Positions 7,626 through 15,956 of a DNA stretch of 64,000 nucleotides are shown here, one piece after another. Below the pieces are notes generated by a model. The model did no database searches and was not told the origin of the DNA. It was given only the letters and a program-made list of their open reading frames with translations. This DNA comes from Leifsonia sp. 71-9 (lineage in GTDB: Bacteria; Actinomycetota; Actinomycetes; Actinomycetales; Microbacteriaceae): the NCBI RefSeq assembly GCF_001898805.1, contig NZ_MKVJ01000019.1, positions 9,676 through 73,675 of the forward strand, in the 5' to 3' direction. Positions within the stretch are counted from its first letter, which is position 1, and every line of letters begins with the position of its first letter. A program made the position numbers and the translations under genes.

Positions 7626-8669
7626 ATGACCCGGGAAGCAGCGATGCGCACCGCGCTCGAGCTGGCCGCGAACGGCCCGGCCACTGGTGTGAACCCGCGG
7701 GTGGGCTGCGTGATCCTCGCGCCCGACGGCAGCGTGATCGCCGAAGGCTGGCACCGCGGCGCCGGGACCCCGCACGCCGAGGTGGACGCGCTCTCGAAGC
7801 TGCCCGAAGGCGGCGCCCGCGGCGCGACGGCCGTCGTCACGCTCGAGCCGTGCAACCACTGGGGCCTGACCGGTCCGTGCTCCGAGGCGCTGATCGCCGC
7901 CGGCGTGGCCGAGGTGATCTACGGCGTGGACGACCCGGGCCGGAACTCGGGCGGGGGCGCGGAACGGCTGCGCGAGGCCGGGGTCGTCGTCACCGGCGGC
8001 GTGCTCGCGGGTGAGATCGAAGAGTTCCTGGGCGACTGGCTGACCGCCGCCCGGCTCGGCCGGCCGCACATCACCGTCAAGTGGGCGAGCAGCCTGGACG
8101 GCCGCGCTGCCGCCGTCGACGGCACGAGCAAGTGGATCACCGGCACGGCCGCCCGGCAGCGCGTGCACGAGCAGCGCGAGGCCTCCGACGCGATCGTCGT
8201 CGGCACGGGCACCGTGCTCGCCGACGACCCGAGCCTCACCGCGCGCGGCGACGCGGGCGAGCTCCTCGCCGCGCAGCCGACCCCCGTCGTCGTCGGCACC
8301 CGCGCCGTGCCGAACGACGCCGCCGTGTTCCGCCACCCGCGCCCCGTCGTCTTCGAGGGCACCCACGACCTGCACGCCGTGGTCGCCGACCTCCACCAGC
8401 GCGGGTTCCGCCGCGTCTACGTCGAAGGCGGTCCGACCCTGGCGAGCGCCTTCGTCGCCGCCGGCCTGGTCGACGAGTACGCGATCTACCTCGCGCCAAC
8501 GCTCCTCGGCGGCCCCCGCCTCGCGCTCGGCGAGATCGGCGTCGACACGATCGGCGAGCAGCGGCGCCTGCGCATCCTCGGCGTCGAGCATCTCGGCGGC
8601 GACCTCTACATCCGGGCCGTTCCGCTCGCTCCCGCGTCCCCCTCCACCGACTCCGCCCAGGAAGGCTGA
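7626..8669 (+). CDS. ribD: Bifunctional riboflavin biosynthesis deaminase/reductase RibD
   Basis: Performs the deamination and side-chain reduction of the pyrimidine intermediate after GTP cyclohydrolase II. It has 347 residues. The N-terminal cytidine-deaminase-like zinc domain (about 1-145) has His-Ala-Glu and Glu-Pro-Cys-Asn-His...Gly-Pro-Cys. The C-terminal NADPH reductase domain (about 146-335) has Lys-Trp-Ala-Ser-Ser-Leu-Asp-Gly-Arg and Val-Glu-Gly-Gly-Pro-Thr-Leu. ATG 7626 is used because the frame upstream runs into the riboswitch. It is the first gene of ribD-ribE-ribBA-ribH, with 1 base to ribE, all behind the FMN riboswitch. Confidence 0.95.
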   Translation: MTREAAMRTALELAANGPATGVNPRVGCVILAPDGSVIAEGWHRGAGTPHAEVDALSKLPEGGARGATAVVTLEPCNHWGLTGPCSEALIAAGVAEVIYGVDDPGRNSGGGAERLREAGVVVTGGVLAGEIEEFLGDWLTAARLGRPHITVKWASSLDGRAAAVDGTSKWITGTAARQRVHEQREASDAIVVGTGTVLADDPSLTARGDAGELLAAQPTPVVVGTRAVPNDAAVFRHPRPVVFEGTHDLHAVVADLHQRGFRRVYVEGGPTLASAFVAAGLVDEYAIYLAPTLLGGPRLALGEIGVDTIGEQRRLRILGVEHLGGDLYIRAVPLAPASPSTDSAQEG

Positions 8670-8670
8670 C

Positions 8671-9297
8671 ATGTTCACCGGAATCATCGAAGAGCTCGGC
8701 GAGATCACGGCCGTCGACCGCGTCGCCGACGCGGCGCGGATCACCGTCCGCGGGCCGCTCGCGGTCAGCGACGCGAAGCACGGCGACTCCATCTCCGTCA
8801 GCGGGGTCTGCCTGACCGTGATCGGCCAGGATGCACAGACGTTCACGGCCGATGTGATGGCCGAGACCCTCGCGATGAGCACCCTCGACGACGTCGCCCC
8901 GGGACGCCGCGTCAACCTCGAGCGCGCCGCGCAGGTCGGCGACCGGCTCGGCGGCCACATCGTCCAGGGGCACATCGACGGCACCGCGACCGTGCTCTCC
9001 GTCACCGACGGGAGCGCCTGGCGCGTGGTGCGCCTCAGCCTCGACCCGGAGCACGCGGCTCTGGTCGTGCGCAAGGGATCCATCGCGATCGACGGCGTCT
9101 CGCTCACGGTCAGCGAGGTCGGCGGCGGCCGCGAGGACGGCTGGTTCGAGGTGTCCCTCATCCCGGAGACCCTTTCCGCGACCACCCTGGGCGACCGCGT
9201 CGCCGGTGATCGCGTCAACATCGAGACGGACATCCTCGCCCGCCACGTGGAACGCATGCTCGCGCTGGGCGAGCGGAACGAACGGAGTGAGTCATGA
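8671..9297 (+). CDS. ribE: Riboflavin synthase alpha chain
   Basis: Dismutates two 6,7-dimethyl-8-ribityllumazines to riboflavin plus the pyrimidinedione. It has 208 residues made of two homologous lumazine-binding repeats. The first begins Met-Phe-Thr-Gly-Ile-Ile-Glu-Glu and includes Ser-Val-Ser-Gly-Val-Cys-Leu-Thr-Val. The second includes Gly-His-Ile-Val-Gln-Gly-His-Ile-Asp-Gly and Ile-Ala-Ile-Asp-Gly-Val-Ser-Leu-Thr-Val. It starts 1 base after the ribD stop and overlaps ribBA by 4 bases (ATGA), indicating translational coupling. Confidence 0.96.
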   Translation: MFTGIIEELGEITAVDRVADAARITVRGPLAVSDAKHGDSISVSGVCLTVIGQDAQTFTADVMAETLAMSTLDDVAPGRRVNLERAAQVGDRLGGHIVQGHIDGTATVLSVTDGSAWRVVRLSLDPEHAALVVRKGSIAIDGVSLTVSEVGGGREDGWFEVSLIPETLSATTLGDRVAGDRVNIETDILARHVERMLALGERNERSES

Positions 9298-10589
9298 GCC
9301 TCGCCACCATCCCCGAGGCCCTCGCGGAGCTGCGCCTCGGCCGGCCCGTCATCGTGGTCGACAACGAGAGCCGTGAGAACGAGGGCGACGTGGTGATCGC
9401 CGCGGAGCTGGCCAGCCAGGAGTGGATCGCCTGGACGGTCAAGAACTCCTCCGGCTTCATCTGCGCCCCGATGACCAACGAGATCGCCGACCGTCTCGAC
9501 CTGCCGGTCATGGTCGCCAACAACGAGGACGACCGCGGCACGAACTACACGGTGAGCGTCGACGCCGCGAACCGCCTGTCGACCGGCATCAGCGCCGCCG
9601 ACCGCGCGCACACCCTCCGCGTGCTGGCCGACCTGGACTCCACGCCGGCCAGCCTCCACCGCCCCGGCCACATCATGCCGCTGCGTGCGGTGGAGGGCGG
9701 AGTCCGCGAGCGCGACGGCCACACCGAGGCGGCCGTCGACCTCCTCACCCTCGCCGGGCTGACCCCGGTGGGAGCGATCTCGGAGATCGTCGCGGACGAC
9801 GGCGAGATGATGCGCCTGCCCGGCCTCATCGAGCTCGGCGAGCGCGAGGGCGTGCTCGTGGTCACCATCGAGGCGCTGATCGCGTACCTGCAGGAGTTCC
9901 ACTGCGACCAGCCGCTGGAGCCGGTGACGCCCATCCCGGAGTCGTCCCGCGTCATCTTCGAGGTCGAGACCACGGTGCCGACGACGCACGGACCGTTCCG
10001 GATGCGCGCCTACCGCGACCGCATGACCGGGGCCGACCACGTCGCGATCGTCGCGGGCGAGCCCGGAGCCAACGGGACGCTGGTGCGCGTGCACTCGGAG
10101 TGCCTGACCGGGGAGGCCTTCGGCTCGCTGAAGTGCGAGTGCGGCCCGCAGCTCGACGCGGCGCTCGACACGATCCAGCGCGACGGCGGTGTCGTCGTCT
10201 ACCTGCGTGGCCACGAGGGCCGCGGCATCGGCCTCATCAACAAGCTGCGCGCCTACAAGCTCCAGGAGGACGGCCTCGACACCCTCGACGCCAACCTGGC
10301 GCTCGGCCTGCCGATCGACGCCCGCGACTACGGCGCGGCCACGGCCATCCTGCAGGACCTCGGCATCGAGTCGGTGCGCCTGCTGACCAACAACCCGGAG
10401 AAGGTGCGCCAGCTCGAGGAGCACGGCATCGACGTGGACGAGCGCGTGCCGCTCGTGGTCGGCGTCGGCGCCTTCAACGAGGGCTACCTGGAGACCAAGC
10501 GCGACCGGATGGGTCACGCGATCGGGAGCATCGACCAGACCCCGACGGACGAGACGGCTGCGATCGCAGCGGAGAGGACCACACGATGA
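9294..10589 (+). CDS. ribBA: Bifunctional DHBP synthase / GTP cyclohydrolase II
   Basis: Supplies both precursors of the pathway. It has 431 residues. The N-terminal 3,4-dihydroxy-2-butanone 4-phosphate synthase domain (about 1-200) carries the acidic loop Arg-Glu-Asn-Glu-Gly-Asp-Val-Val and a His-Thr-Glu-Ala-Ala-Val-Asp motif. The GTP cyclohydrolase II domain (about 210-410) has [12 protein letters not shown] with the zinc ligands Cys...Cys-Glu-Cys-Gly, and Gly-His-Glu-Gly-Arg-Gly-Ile-Gly. Four-base overlaps join it to ribE upstream and ribH downstream. Confidence 0.96.
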   Translation: MSLATIPEALAELRLGRPVIVVDNESRENEGDVVIAAELASQEWIAWTVKNSSGFICAPMTNEIADRLDLPVMVANNEDDRGTNYTVSVDAANRLSTGISAADRAHTLRVLADLDSTPASLHRPGHIMPLRAVEGGVRERDGHTEAAVDLLTLAGLTPVGAISEIVADDGEMMRLPGLIELGEREGVLVVTIEALIAYLQEFHCDQPLEPVTPIPESSRVIFEVETTVPTTHGPFRMRAYRDRMTGADHVAIVAGEPGANGTLVRVHSECLTGEAFGSLKCECGPQLDAALDTIQRDGGVVVYLRGHEGRGIGLINKLRAYKLQEDGLDTLDANLALGLPIDARDYGAATAILQDLGIESVRLLTNNPEKVRQLEEHGIDVDERVPLVVGVGAFNEGYLETKRDRMGHAIGSIDQTPTDETAAIAAERTTR

Positions 10590-11062
10590 GCGGAGCGGGA
10601 GCCCCCAACGCGGCAGCGGCGATCGACGGGAGCGGCCTGAACGTCGTGATCGTCGCCGGCACCTGGCACGAGCAGATCACCGACGGCCTGATCGCGGGAG
10701 CGCAGCGCACCCTCGAAGCGTCCGGCGCCACCTGGTCGCTGGTGCGGGTGCCGGGCAGCTTCGAGCTCCCGGTGGTCAGCAAGACGGCGCTGGAGTCCGG
10801 CGCCGACGCGGTCGTGGCGCTCGGCGTCATCATCCGCGGCGGCACCCCGCACTTCGAGTACGTCTCGGCGGCGGCGACCGACGGACTCACCCGCGTGGCC
10901 CTCGACACCGGCAAGCCGGTCGGCTTCGGCGTGCTCACGCTCGACGACGAGGCCCAGGGCATCGACCGGGCGGGTCTGCCGGGCTCCAAGGAGGACAAGG
11001 GCGAGGAGGCGGCTCACGCCGCGCTCGCGACCGCGATCACCCTCCGCGAGCTGCGCGGCTGA
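10586..11062 (+). CDS. ribH: 6,7-dimethyl-8-ribityllumazine synthase
   Basis: Condenses DHBP with the ribitylamino-pyrimidine to form lumazine. It has 158 residues, the normal subunit length for the icosahedral or pentameric enzyme. Visible marks are Val-Pro-Gly-Ser-Phe-Glu-Leu-Pro, [16 protein letters not shown] (catalytic His in the Thr-Pro-His segment) and Pro-Val-Gly-Phe-Gly-Val-Leu-Thr. The ATG overlaps the ribBA stop by 4 bases, and its stop is 15 bases from the convergent DUF2269-like gene. Confidence 0.96.
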   Translation: MSGAGAPNAAAAIDGSGLNVVIVAGTWHEQITDGLIAGAQRTLEASGATWSLVRVPGSFELPVVSKTALESGADAVVALGVIIRGGTPHFEYVSAAATDGLTRVALDTGKPVGFGVLTLDDEAQGIDRAGLPGSKEDKGEEAAHAALATAITLRELRG

Positions 11063-11077
11063 GGCGACGGCCTCCCG

Positions 11078-11506
11078 CTACGGCTTCCAGACCATCAGCA
11101 CAACGACGGCGACGAGGAGCAGGGTCGCGACGCCGGAGCCGGCCGCGATGGCCGGGTACTTCGACACCGTCCCGCCCTCGATCGCCTCAGCGGCGCGACG
11201 CATCGTCGGCACCACGAGGAAGAGCGTGAGGGCGAGCGCGACGACGTAGAGGATGATCGACCAGAGGATCCACGGCGTCACGATGCTCAGGTCGTACTTC
11301 TTGTCGGCCAGGCTCATCGCGCCGAACCCGAAGACGATCACCAGCAGCGACAGCAGGGACATGAGGTTCGTCGACTTCGCGAGCACCTGGACCTGCCCGG
11401 CGTTGCCCGCCCGCACGGCGCGCATCGCGGTCATCGGGATGATGGCCATGGGACCGACGATGAAGACGGCCGCGACCACGTGCAGAACGTTGAACAGAGT
11501 ATCCAT
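11078..11506 (-). CDS. DUF2269-like four-helix membrane protein
   Basis: A 142-residue integral membrane protein with four predicted helices (about 3-25, 45-67, 78-101 and 120-140). It begins Met-Asp-Thr-Leu-Phe-Asn-Val-Leu-His-Val-Val-Ala-Ala-Val, and the His in helix 1 is the kind of residue seen in DUF2269-like proteins. A short basic loop (Met-Arg-Ala-Val-Arg) follows helix 1. Function is unknown. It is convergent with ribH and divergent from the MFS gene, with a 179-base region between their starts in which I see no strong regulatory motif. Confidence 0.7.
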   Translation of the reverse strand: MDTLFNVLHVVAAVFIVGPMAIIPMTAMRAVRAGNAGQVQVLAKSTNLMSLLSLLVIVFGFGAMSLADKKYDLSIVTPWILWSIILYVVALALTLFLVVPTMRRAAEAIEGGTVSKYPAIAAGSGVATLLLVAVVVLMVWKP

Positions 11507-11685
11507 GCGGCCAGCCTAGCGATCGGGCGGTTGCGCGGATTCGTGCGCCCCGCGGTCCGCGCATAAGCTGGAAGACGCGCCACAAGCGCTTCCACACACA
11601 CTTTTCCCCGCCTCACCAGCTCCGGACGCCCGATCGACGCCGGCACGCCTCGCGGTCTCGCCTCCCGTCCCGGAAGATTCCACGC

Positions 11686-13089
11686 ATGTCAACGACGGCC
11701 TCCGTCAACCCAACGCCCTCCCCGCAGCCCGCGAACACCCGCGGCCGCGTCATCCTCGCCAGCCTCATCGGCACGTCGATCGAGTTCTACGACTTCTACG
11801 TCTACGCGACCGCCGCCGTCCTGGTCTTCCCCTCGCTGTTCTTCACCAGCGAGGACCCGACCGCCGCGCTGCTGTCGTCGTTCGCCGTCTTCGGCGTCGC
11901 CTTCATCGCCCGTCCCGTCGGCTCCATCCTCTTCGGCCACTTCGGCGACCGGATCGGCCGCAAGGGCACGCTCGTCGGCTCGCTGCTGACGATGGGCATC
12001 GCGACGGTGCTGATCGGCTGCCTCCCCACCGCGCAGACGCCGGGCTGGGAGTTCTGGGCGCCGTTCCTGCTCGTCGTGATGCGCTTCTGCCAGGGCCTCG
12101 GGCTCGGTGGGGAGTGGAGCGGCGCGGCCCTCCTCGCGACCGAGAACGCCCCGGCCGGCAAGCGCGCCATCTACGGGACGTTCCCGCAGCTCGGCGCCCC
12201 GATCGGCTTCATCGTCGCCAACGTGCTGTTCCTCATCCTGAACCTCTCGATGAGCGCAGACGCGTTCGCGGCCTGGGGATGGCGCGTGCCGTTCCTGCTG
12301 AGCGCGGTGCTCGTCATCGTGGGCCTCTACGTGCGGCTCAAGCTGGTGGAGACGCCCGCCTTCCAGAAGGTCGTCGACGACGGCGAGGTCGCCAAGCTCC
12401 CCCTCGCACGCGTCTTCAAGACCAGCTGGTGGCAGATCGTCCTCGGCACGTTCATCATGCTGGCGACCTACGTGCTCTTCTACCTGATGACCGCGTTCAC
12501 CCTCACCTACGGCACCACCGCGGCCTCCACCGACGCAGCGCGTGCCGCGGCGGAGAAGGCCGGCAAGGCGTTCGACCCGTCGACGTTCGTGCCCGGCCTC
12601 GGCTACACGCGCAACGACTTCCTCATCATGCTCATCATCGGCGTGGTCTTCTTCGGCATCTTCACCCTGGTCGCCGGACCGCTCGCCGAGCGCTTCGGGC
12701 GCCGCAAGACGCTGATCTGGGTGACGCTCGGGATCATCGTCTTCGGCCTGCTGTTCGTCCCGCTCTTCGCGGGCGGCACGATCGGCACGATGGCGCTGCT
12801 CATCGTCGGCTTCACGCTCATGGGACTCACCTTCGGCCCCATGGGGGCCGAGCTGCCCGAGCTGTTCCCGACCAACGTGCGGTACACGGGCTCGGCCATC
12901 GCGTACAACCTGTCGAGCGTGCTCGGCGCCGCCGTGGCCCCGACGATCGCGGTCTGGCTGTGGACGGTCGGCGGAGGATCGACCGTCTGGGTCGGCGTCT
13001 ACCTGTCGCTGGCGGGTGTGCTCACCCTGATCGCCCTGCTGCTCTCGAAGGAGACGAAGGACATCGATTTCACCGACAACGTCAGCTGA
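11686..13089 (+). CDS. MFS transporter, metabolite:H+ symporter (MHS/ProP-like) family
   Basis: A 467-residue, 12-helix major facilitator. The loop 2-3 signature Gly-His-Phe-Gly-Asp-Arg-Ile-Gly-Arg-Lys appears near residue 85, and its degenerate repeat Glu-Arg-Phe-Gly-Arg-Arg-Lys appears in the second half. The opening Ile-Gly-Thr-Ser-Ile-Glu-Phe-Tyr-Asp-Phe-Tyr is diagnostic for the MHS group, which imports osmolytes, shikimate, citrate, alpha-ketoglutarate and similar compounds with protons. An Ala/Lys-rich insertion of about 35 residues lies before helix 8. The substrate cannot be assigned. It is a single-gene unit with a terminator directly downstream. Confidence 0.88.
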   Translation: MSTTASVNPTPSPQPANTRGRVILASLIGTSIEFYDFYVYATAAVLVFPSLFFTSEDPTAALLSSFAVFGVAFIARPVGSILFGHFGDRIGRKGTLVGSLLTMGIATVLIGCLPTAQTPGWEFWAPFLLVVMRFCQGLGLGGEWSGAALLATENAPAGKRAIYGTFPQLGAPIGFIVANVLFLILNLSMSADAFAAWGWRVPFLLSAVLVIVGLYVRLKLVETPAFQKVVDDGEVAKLPLARVFKTSWWQIVLGTFIMLATYVLFYLMTAFTLTYGTTAASTDAARAAAEKAGKAFDPSTFVPGLGYTRNDFLIMLIIGVVFFGIFTLVAGPLAERFGRRKTLIWVTLGIIVFGLLFVPLFAGGTIGTMALLIVGFTLMGLTFGPMGAELPELFPTNVRYTGSAIAYNLSSVLGAAVAPTIAVWLWTVGGGSTVWVGVYLSLAGVLTLIALLLSKETKDIDFTDNVS

Positions 13090-13107
13090 CGCGTCGCCGA
13101 ACGACGA

Positions 13108-13138
13108 GAGCCCCGCGGATCCTGGATCCGCGGGGCTC
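13108..13138. terminator. Perfect palindromic terminator after the MFS gene
   Basis: Two 15-base arms (13108-13122 and 13124-13138) around a single base form a near-continuous palindrome 18 bases beyond the MFS stop. It lies between convergent genes, so it may also serve the minus-strand T7SS gene ending at 13164. Confidence 0.7.
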
Positions 13139-13163
13139 GTCTCGTCTCGGGACGCGAACGGCG

Positions 13164-13637
13164 TCAGCCGTGCTCGGCGCCTTGCTTCGACCGGAAGAAC
13201 TCGTTGGCGCTCTGGCCGTCGATGGTCGTCGGCGCAGCAGGCGCCGCCGGCGCCGCCGGGGCGCCGGGTGTCGCCGGTGCAGCGGCCCTGGCCGTCGGCT
13301 TCGGCTGGTCGTCGATCACGGCCTGGAGCGTCTGCGCATCCTCCTTGGCCTTGTCGTCGGCTGCGTTCAGCGTCTTCACCGCGTCGCGCAAGGCGTCGGT
13401 GTTCGAGGCCACCGTCTTGTTGAGCAGCGTGGCGTTGGCGGCGATCGCGTCGAGCGTGCTGCCGAGCTGGGCCACGAAACCCGCGAGAGCGGGCTCGGCC
13501 GAGCCTCCCGAGCTGCCGCCGACCTGGTACTCGGTGACGAGCTTCGGAGCATCGGCGACGGTCGCCGCATCGATCCGCTTGGCGTGGTCGAGCACGGTCT
13601 CGCCGTCGACTCCGACCTTCTTCGCAGAACCGGTCAT
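13164..13637 (-). CDS. T7SS-associated helical protein with Ala/Pro-rich tail
   Basis: A 157-residue protein with no membrane segment. Residues 1-110 are predicted helical, with heptad-like spacing (Phe-Val-Ala-Gln-Leu-Gly-Ser-Thr-Leu-Asp...), followed by a low-complexity Ala-Pro linker and a short charged tail (Ser-Ala-Asn-Glu-Phe-Phe-Arg-Ser-Lys). The start is ATG 13637 with GGGAGG 4 bases upstream. It lies directly downstream of the two WXG100 genes on the same strand. Position and helical character suggest a secreted partner or chaperone-like T7SS protein, but there is no Trp-X-Gly motif. Function is unknown. Confidence 0.6.
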   Translation of the reverse strand: MTGSAKKVGVDGETVLDHAKRIDAATVADAPKLVTEYQVGGSSGGSAEPALAGFVAQLGSTLDAIAANATLLNKTVASNTDALRDAVKTLNAADDKAKEDAQTLQAVIDDQPKPTARAAAPATPGAPAAPAAPAAPTTIDGQSANEFFRSKQGAEHG

Positions 13638-13676
13638 CTGTTCCCTCCCCTCCTCGGGACTACGCGGAAACGCGTT

Positions 13677-13714
13677 CGCGGACCGGCGCCGGAGGAGTCC
13701 GGTGCCGATCCGCG
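13677..13714 (-). terminator. Stem-loop between the WXG100 gene and the downstream helical-protein gene
   Basis: Sixteen-nucleotide arms (13677-13692 and 13699-13714) pair with one G-U and one mismatch on the minus-strand RNA. The stem sits in the 88-base gap after the WXG100 gene at 13726 and may partly terminate transcription so that the two Esx-like proteins are made in excess of the third gene. Confidence 0.45.
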
Positions 13715-13725
13715 AGCGACGTCGT

Positions 13726-14016
13726 TCAGAGCGAGAAGCGCCCGGCGGACGACTTGTCGGACGACACGTAGTGCTGAGAGATCTCGTCGGTCTTGTTCGA
13801 GATCTGCTCGAGCAGGGTGTTCAGCGCGGTGAGGGACTGCGTCCACTTGCGCTGAGCGTCGTCGTACGCGGTCTGCGCCTGGCCGTCCCACGAGGCGCGG
13901 AGCTTGCCGACCTCGGACTCGAGCTGCTCGAGCTGGGACTTGATGCCGTTGGCACCGGTGCGGATCTGACCGGAGAGAGCGGTGAGCTGTCCGGGGTCGA
14001 CTGACATCGACTGCAT
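13726..14016 (-). CDS. WXG100 family T7SS effector/substrate (EsxA-like)
   Basis: A 96-residue helical-hairpin protein of classic Esx size. The turn motif is Trp-Asp-Gly in Ala-Ser-Trp-Asp-Gly-Gln-Ala, at about residues 43-46. Near the C-terminus Tyr-Val-Ser-Ser-Asp matches the Tyr-X-X-X-Asp/Glu secretion signal of actinobacterial T7SS substrates. ATG 14016 is chosen over the TTG at 14022 because AAGGAAGG lies 7 bases before the ATG. It is paired with another WXG100 gene 33 bases upstream, so a heterodimer is expected. It is exported by the EccBCD machinery encoded nearby (established family role). Confidence 0.92.
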   Translation of the reverse strand: MQSMSVDPGQLTALSGQIRTGANGIKSQLEQLESEVGKLRASWDGQAQTAYDDAQRKWTQSLTALNTLLEQISNKTDEISQHYVSSDKSSAGRFSL

Positions 14017-14034
14017 GTTCAAACCTTCCTTATG

Positions 14035-14054
14035 CCTGAGCCGCTGGGCTCAGG
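14035..14054 (-). other. Small hairpin at the junction of the two WXG100 genes
   Basis: CCTGAGCC (14035-14042) and GGCTCAGG (14047-14054) form an 8-bp stem overlapping the stop codon of the upstream WXG100 gene and preceding the ribosome site of the next. It could affect re-initiation or mRNA processing between the pair. Confidence 0.35.
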
Positions 14055-14367
14055 AGCCCATCATCGACGAGAGACCGGAGATCGTCTGCTGGTGCGACTC
14101 CTCCGTGCTGACCTGGTCGCGCTCGGTGCCGCTCAGGGCGTCCTCGAGCGTGATGAGCACGTCGTTCAGCTTGCGCGTCTCGTCGTCCCAGCGGGCCATG
14201 AGCTGCGAGAACGCGCCAGCCGCCTCACCGGTCCAGAAGCCGCGGAGCTGCTCGATCTCGCCGCGGACGAACTTGACCTGCTGGTCGATCCCGGACTTTG
14301 CCGTCCCGACCGCTTGGGCACCGCGCTTGAGCGCGCCCTCTTCTGCTGAGATCACTCCATCAACCAT
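14050..14367 (-). CDS. WXG100 family T7SS protein (EsxB-like partner)
   Basis: A 105-residue helical hairpin. The Trp-X-Gly turn is Phe-Trp-Thr-Gly-Glu-Ala-Ala at about residues 44-50, followed by the typical Ala-Phe-Ser-Gln-Leu-Met-Ala-Arg-Trp helix. The C-terminal Tyr-X-X-X-Asp/Glu motif is absent, so the signal for the pair probably comes from the partner encoded at 13726. GGAG lies about 7 bases before the ATG. It is the first gene of a three-gene minus-strand unit divergent from eccD; the 245-base intergenic region is the likely control region for both. Confidence 0.92.
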   Translation of the reverse strand: MVDGVISAEEGALKRGAQAVGTAKSGIDQQVKFVRGEIEQLRGFWTGEAAGAFSQLMARWDDETRKLNDVLITLEDALSGTERDQVSTEESHQQTISGLSSMMGS

Positions 14368-14612
14368 GACACTCCATTCCTGTTTCCATCACTGGTACGC
14401 ACGGCAAGACCCCCCAAGCTCACCGACATGCAAGTGCACATGAGGTCATGTCGACATCGGCCACGCTATTGGCGTTGGTGCGGGAGTGCAACCTCTCCAG
14501 GGGGATATCAGTGCTAGCACCCATGCGGCCCGGCGGCGTGTCGGCTTGGCTAGGATGAGACGGCGTGGCGGTCGGCACCGCCACCGCGCATACAGGGGGA
14601 GGCACGGACCGG

Positions 14613-15953
14613 GTGAGTCAATCCGTCAGCACACTTCGGGCGCTTCTGCGCATCTCGGTCCAGAGCGAAGGCAGACGACTCGACGTCGGCGTCCCCGCCC
14701 ACCTCCCGCTCATCGAGCTGATGCCCGGCTTCGCCCGCAGCCTCGGCGTCCTCGACCCGACCATGACCCACGTCGGCTACACCCTCCAGCGCGCGGACGG
14801 CAGCACCGTCGACCCCAGCCGGGGCGCGCTCGACCAGGGCATCCAGGAAGGCGAGCTGCTGACGCTCGCCCGCGGCGCCCTGCTCGCCGAGCCCCTCGTC
14901 TACGACGACATCGTGGAGGCCGTGCTCGACGCGACCGCCGAGCAGCACCGGCCGTGGACGCCCGCCGACAACACCCGCACCGCCCTCGCCGTGAGCCTGA
15001 CCATGCTCGGCGTGTGCGCCGTGCTGCTGGTCGCCGCGGGGCACTCCCTCGCCATCGGGATGATCGTCGCGATCTGCGGCGCCGTCCTCCTCCTGACCAC
15101 GTCGGCCGTCCTGTCACGCGTCGGGCAGCCGGAGGCCGGGTGCGGGCTCGGGCTCGCCGCCGCCGCGTTCGGGGCCGTCAGCGGCTACCTCGCCGTGCCG
15201 GGAGGCGAGGCCCTCTGGGGCTGGCCGCTCGCCGCCGCGGGGCTCGGCGCCGTCGTGATCGGCGGCGCGGCCCTCGCCTTGACCCCCTATCGTCCCGAGC
15301 TCCAGCTCGTCCCCGTCGCCACGGGGGCGGCCGTCGGCATCCCGGCCGTGATCACCGGGCTCCTCCCCGACGCCCAGACGGCGGCGTACTCCCTCACGGT
15401 GGCCATCGTCGCCACCCTGGCCAACGCGCTCCCCTGGCTGGCGCTCAGCTCCACGCGTCTGCGGGTGATCAGCCCGCAGAGCGACAGCGAGGTGTTCGCG
15501 AACCCCGCGCCGATCGACGCGGAGGACGTGCGGCGCCGTGCCGCGGCCGGTCACCGCGCCCTCGTCGCGCTGCGGCTCGCGCTCGGCCTCTCCGTGCTGG
15601 CCTCGACGCCGGTCGTCGCCGGCGCGACGCCGCTCGGCGCCGTGCTCTGCGCGCTGGCCTTCCTCGGTCTGATGTTCCCCGCCCGTCAGAGCTATTCGCG
15701 CAGCAACGTACTGACCCTGATGGCGCTCGGGACGGCCGGGATCGCCGTCACCGGACTCACGGTCGCGATCGCCCAGCCCGGGCTCATCCCTGCGCTCCTC
15801 GCGGTGCTCGGGGGCGTGACCGTCATCACGATCGTCATCACCCTCCTCGATCCGCGCGTGCGCGTGCGGCTCGGCCGGCTGGCGGACACCGCTGAGGTGG
15901 TCGTGCTGGCCCTCCTGCTCCCGATCGGCGTCATCGCGGCCGGACTGGCCTGA
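14613..15953 (+). CDS. eccD: Type VII secretion integral membrane protein EccD
   Basis: A 446-residue core T7SS membrane subunit. The N-terminal ubiquitin-like domain (about 8-85) is followed by about eleven transmembrane helices to the C-terminus, the EccD/YukD-fusion layout. In ESX systems two EccD copies line the membrane channel. GTG 14613 is preferred because a GGGGGAGG ribosome site precedes it by 10 bases. An in-frame GTG at 14565 (462 residues) sits 8 bases after a TAGGAT hexamer and could instead be a leaderless start. It is the first gene of eccD-eccB-mycP, with 3 bases to eccB. Confidence 0.9.
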   Translation: MSQSVSTLRALLRISVQSEGRRLDVGVPAHLPLIELMPGFARSLGVLDPTMTHVGYTLQRADGSTVDPSRGALDQGIQEGELLTLARGALLAEPLVYDDIVEAVLDATAEQHRPWTPADNTRTALAVSLTMLGVCAVLLVAAGHSLAIGMIVAICGAVLLLTTSAVLSRVGQPEAGCGLGLAAAAFGAVSGYLAVPGGEALWGWPLAAAGLGAVVIGGAALALTPYRPELQLVPVATGAAVGIPAVITGLLPDAQTAAYSLTVAIVATLANALPWLALSSTRLRVISPQSDSEVFANPAPIDAEDVRRRAAAGHRALVALRLALGLSVLASTPVVAGATPLGAVLCALAFLGLMFPARQSYSRSNVLTLMALGTAGIAVTGLTVAIAQPGLIPALLAVLGGVTVITIVITLLDPRVRVRLGRLADTAEVVVLALLLPIGVIAAGLA

Positions 15954-15956
15954 TCC

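Noticed and set aside
14565-14612. EccD start at GTG 14565
   Set aside because: Not excluded: a TAGGAT hexamer 8 bases upstream would allow a leaderless start. GTG 14613 has the stronger ribosome site and is preferred.
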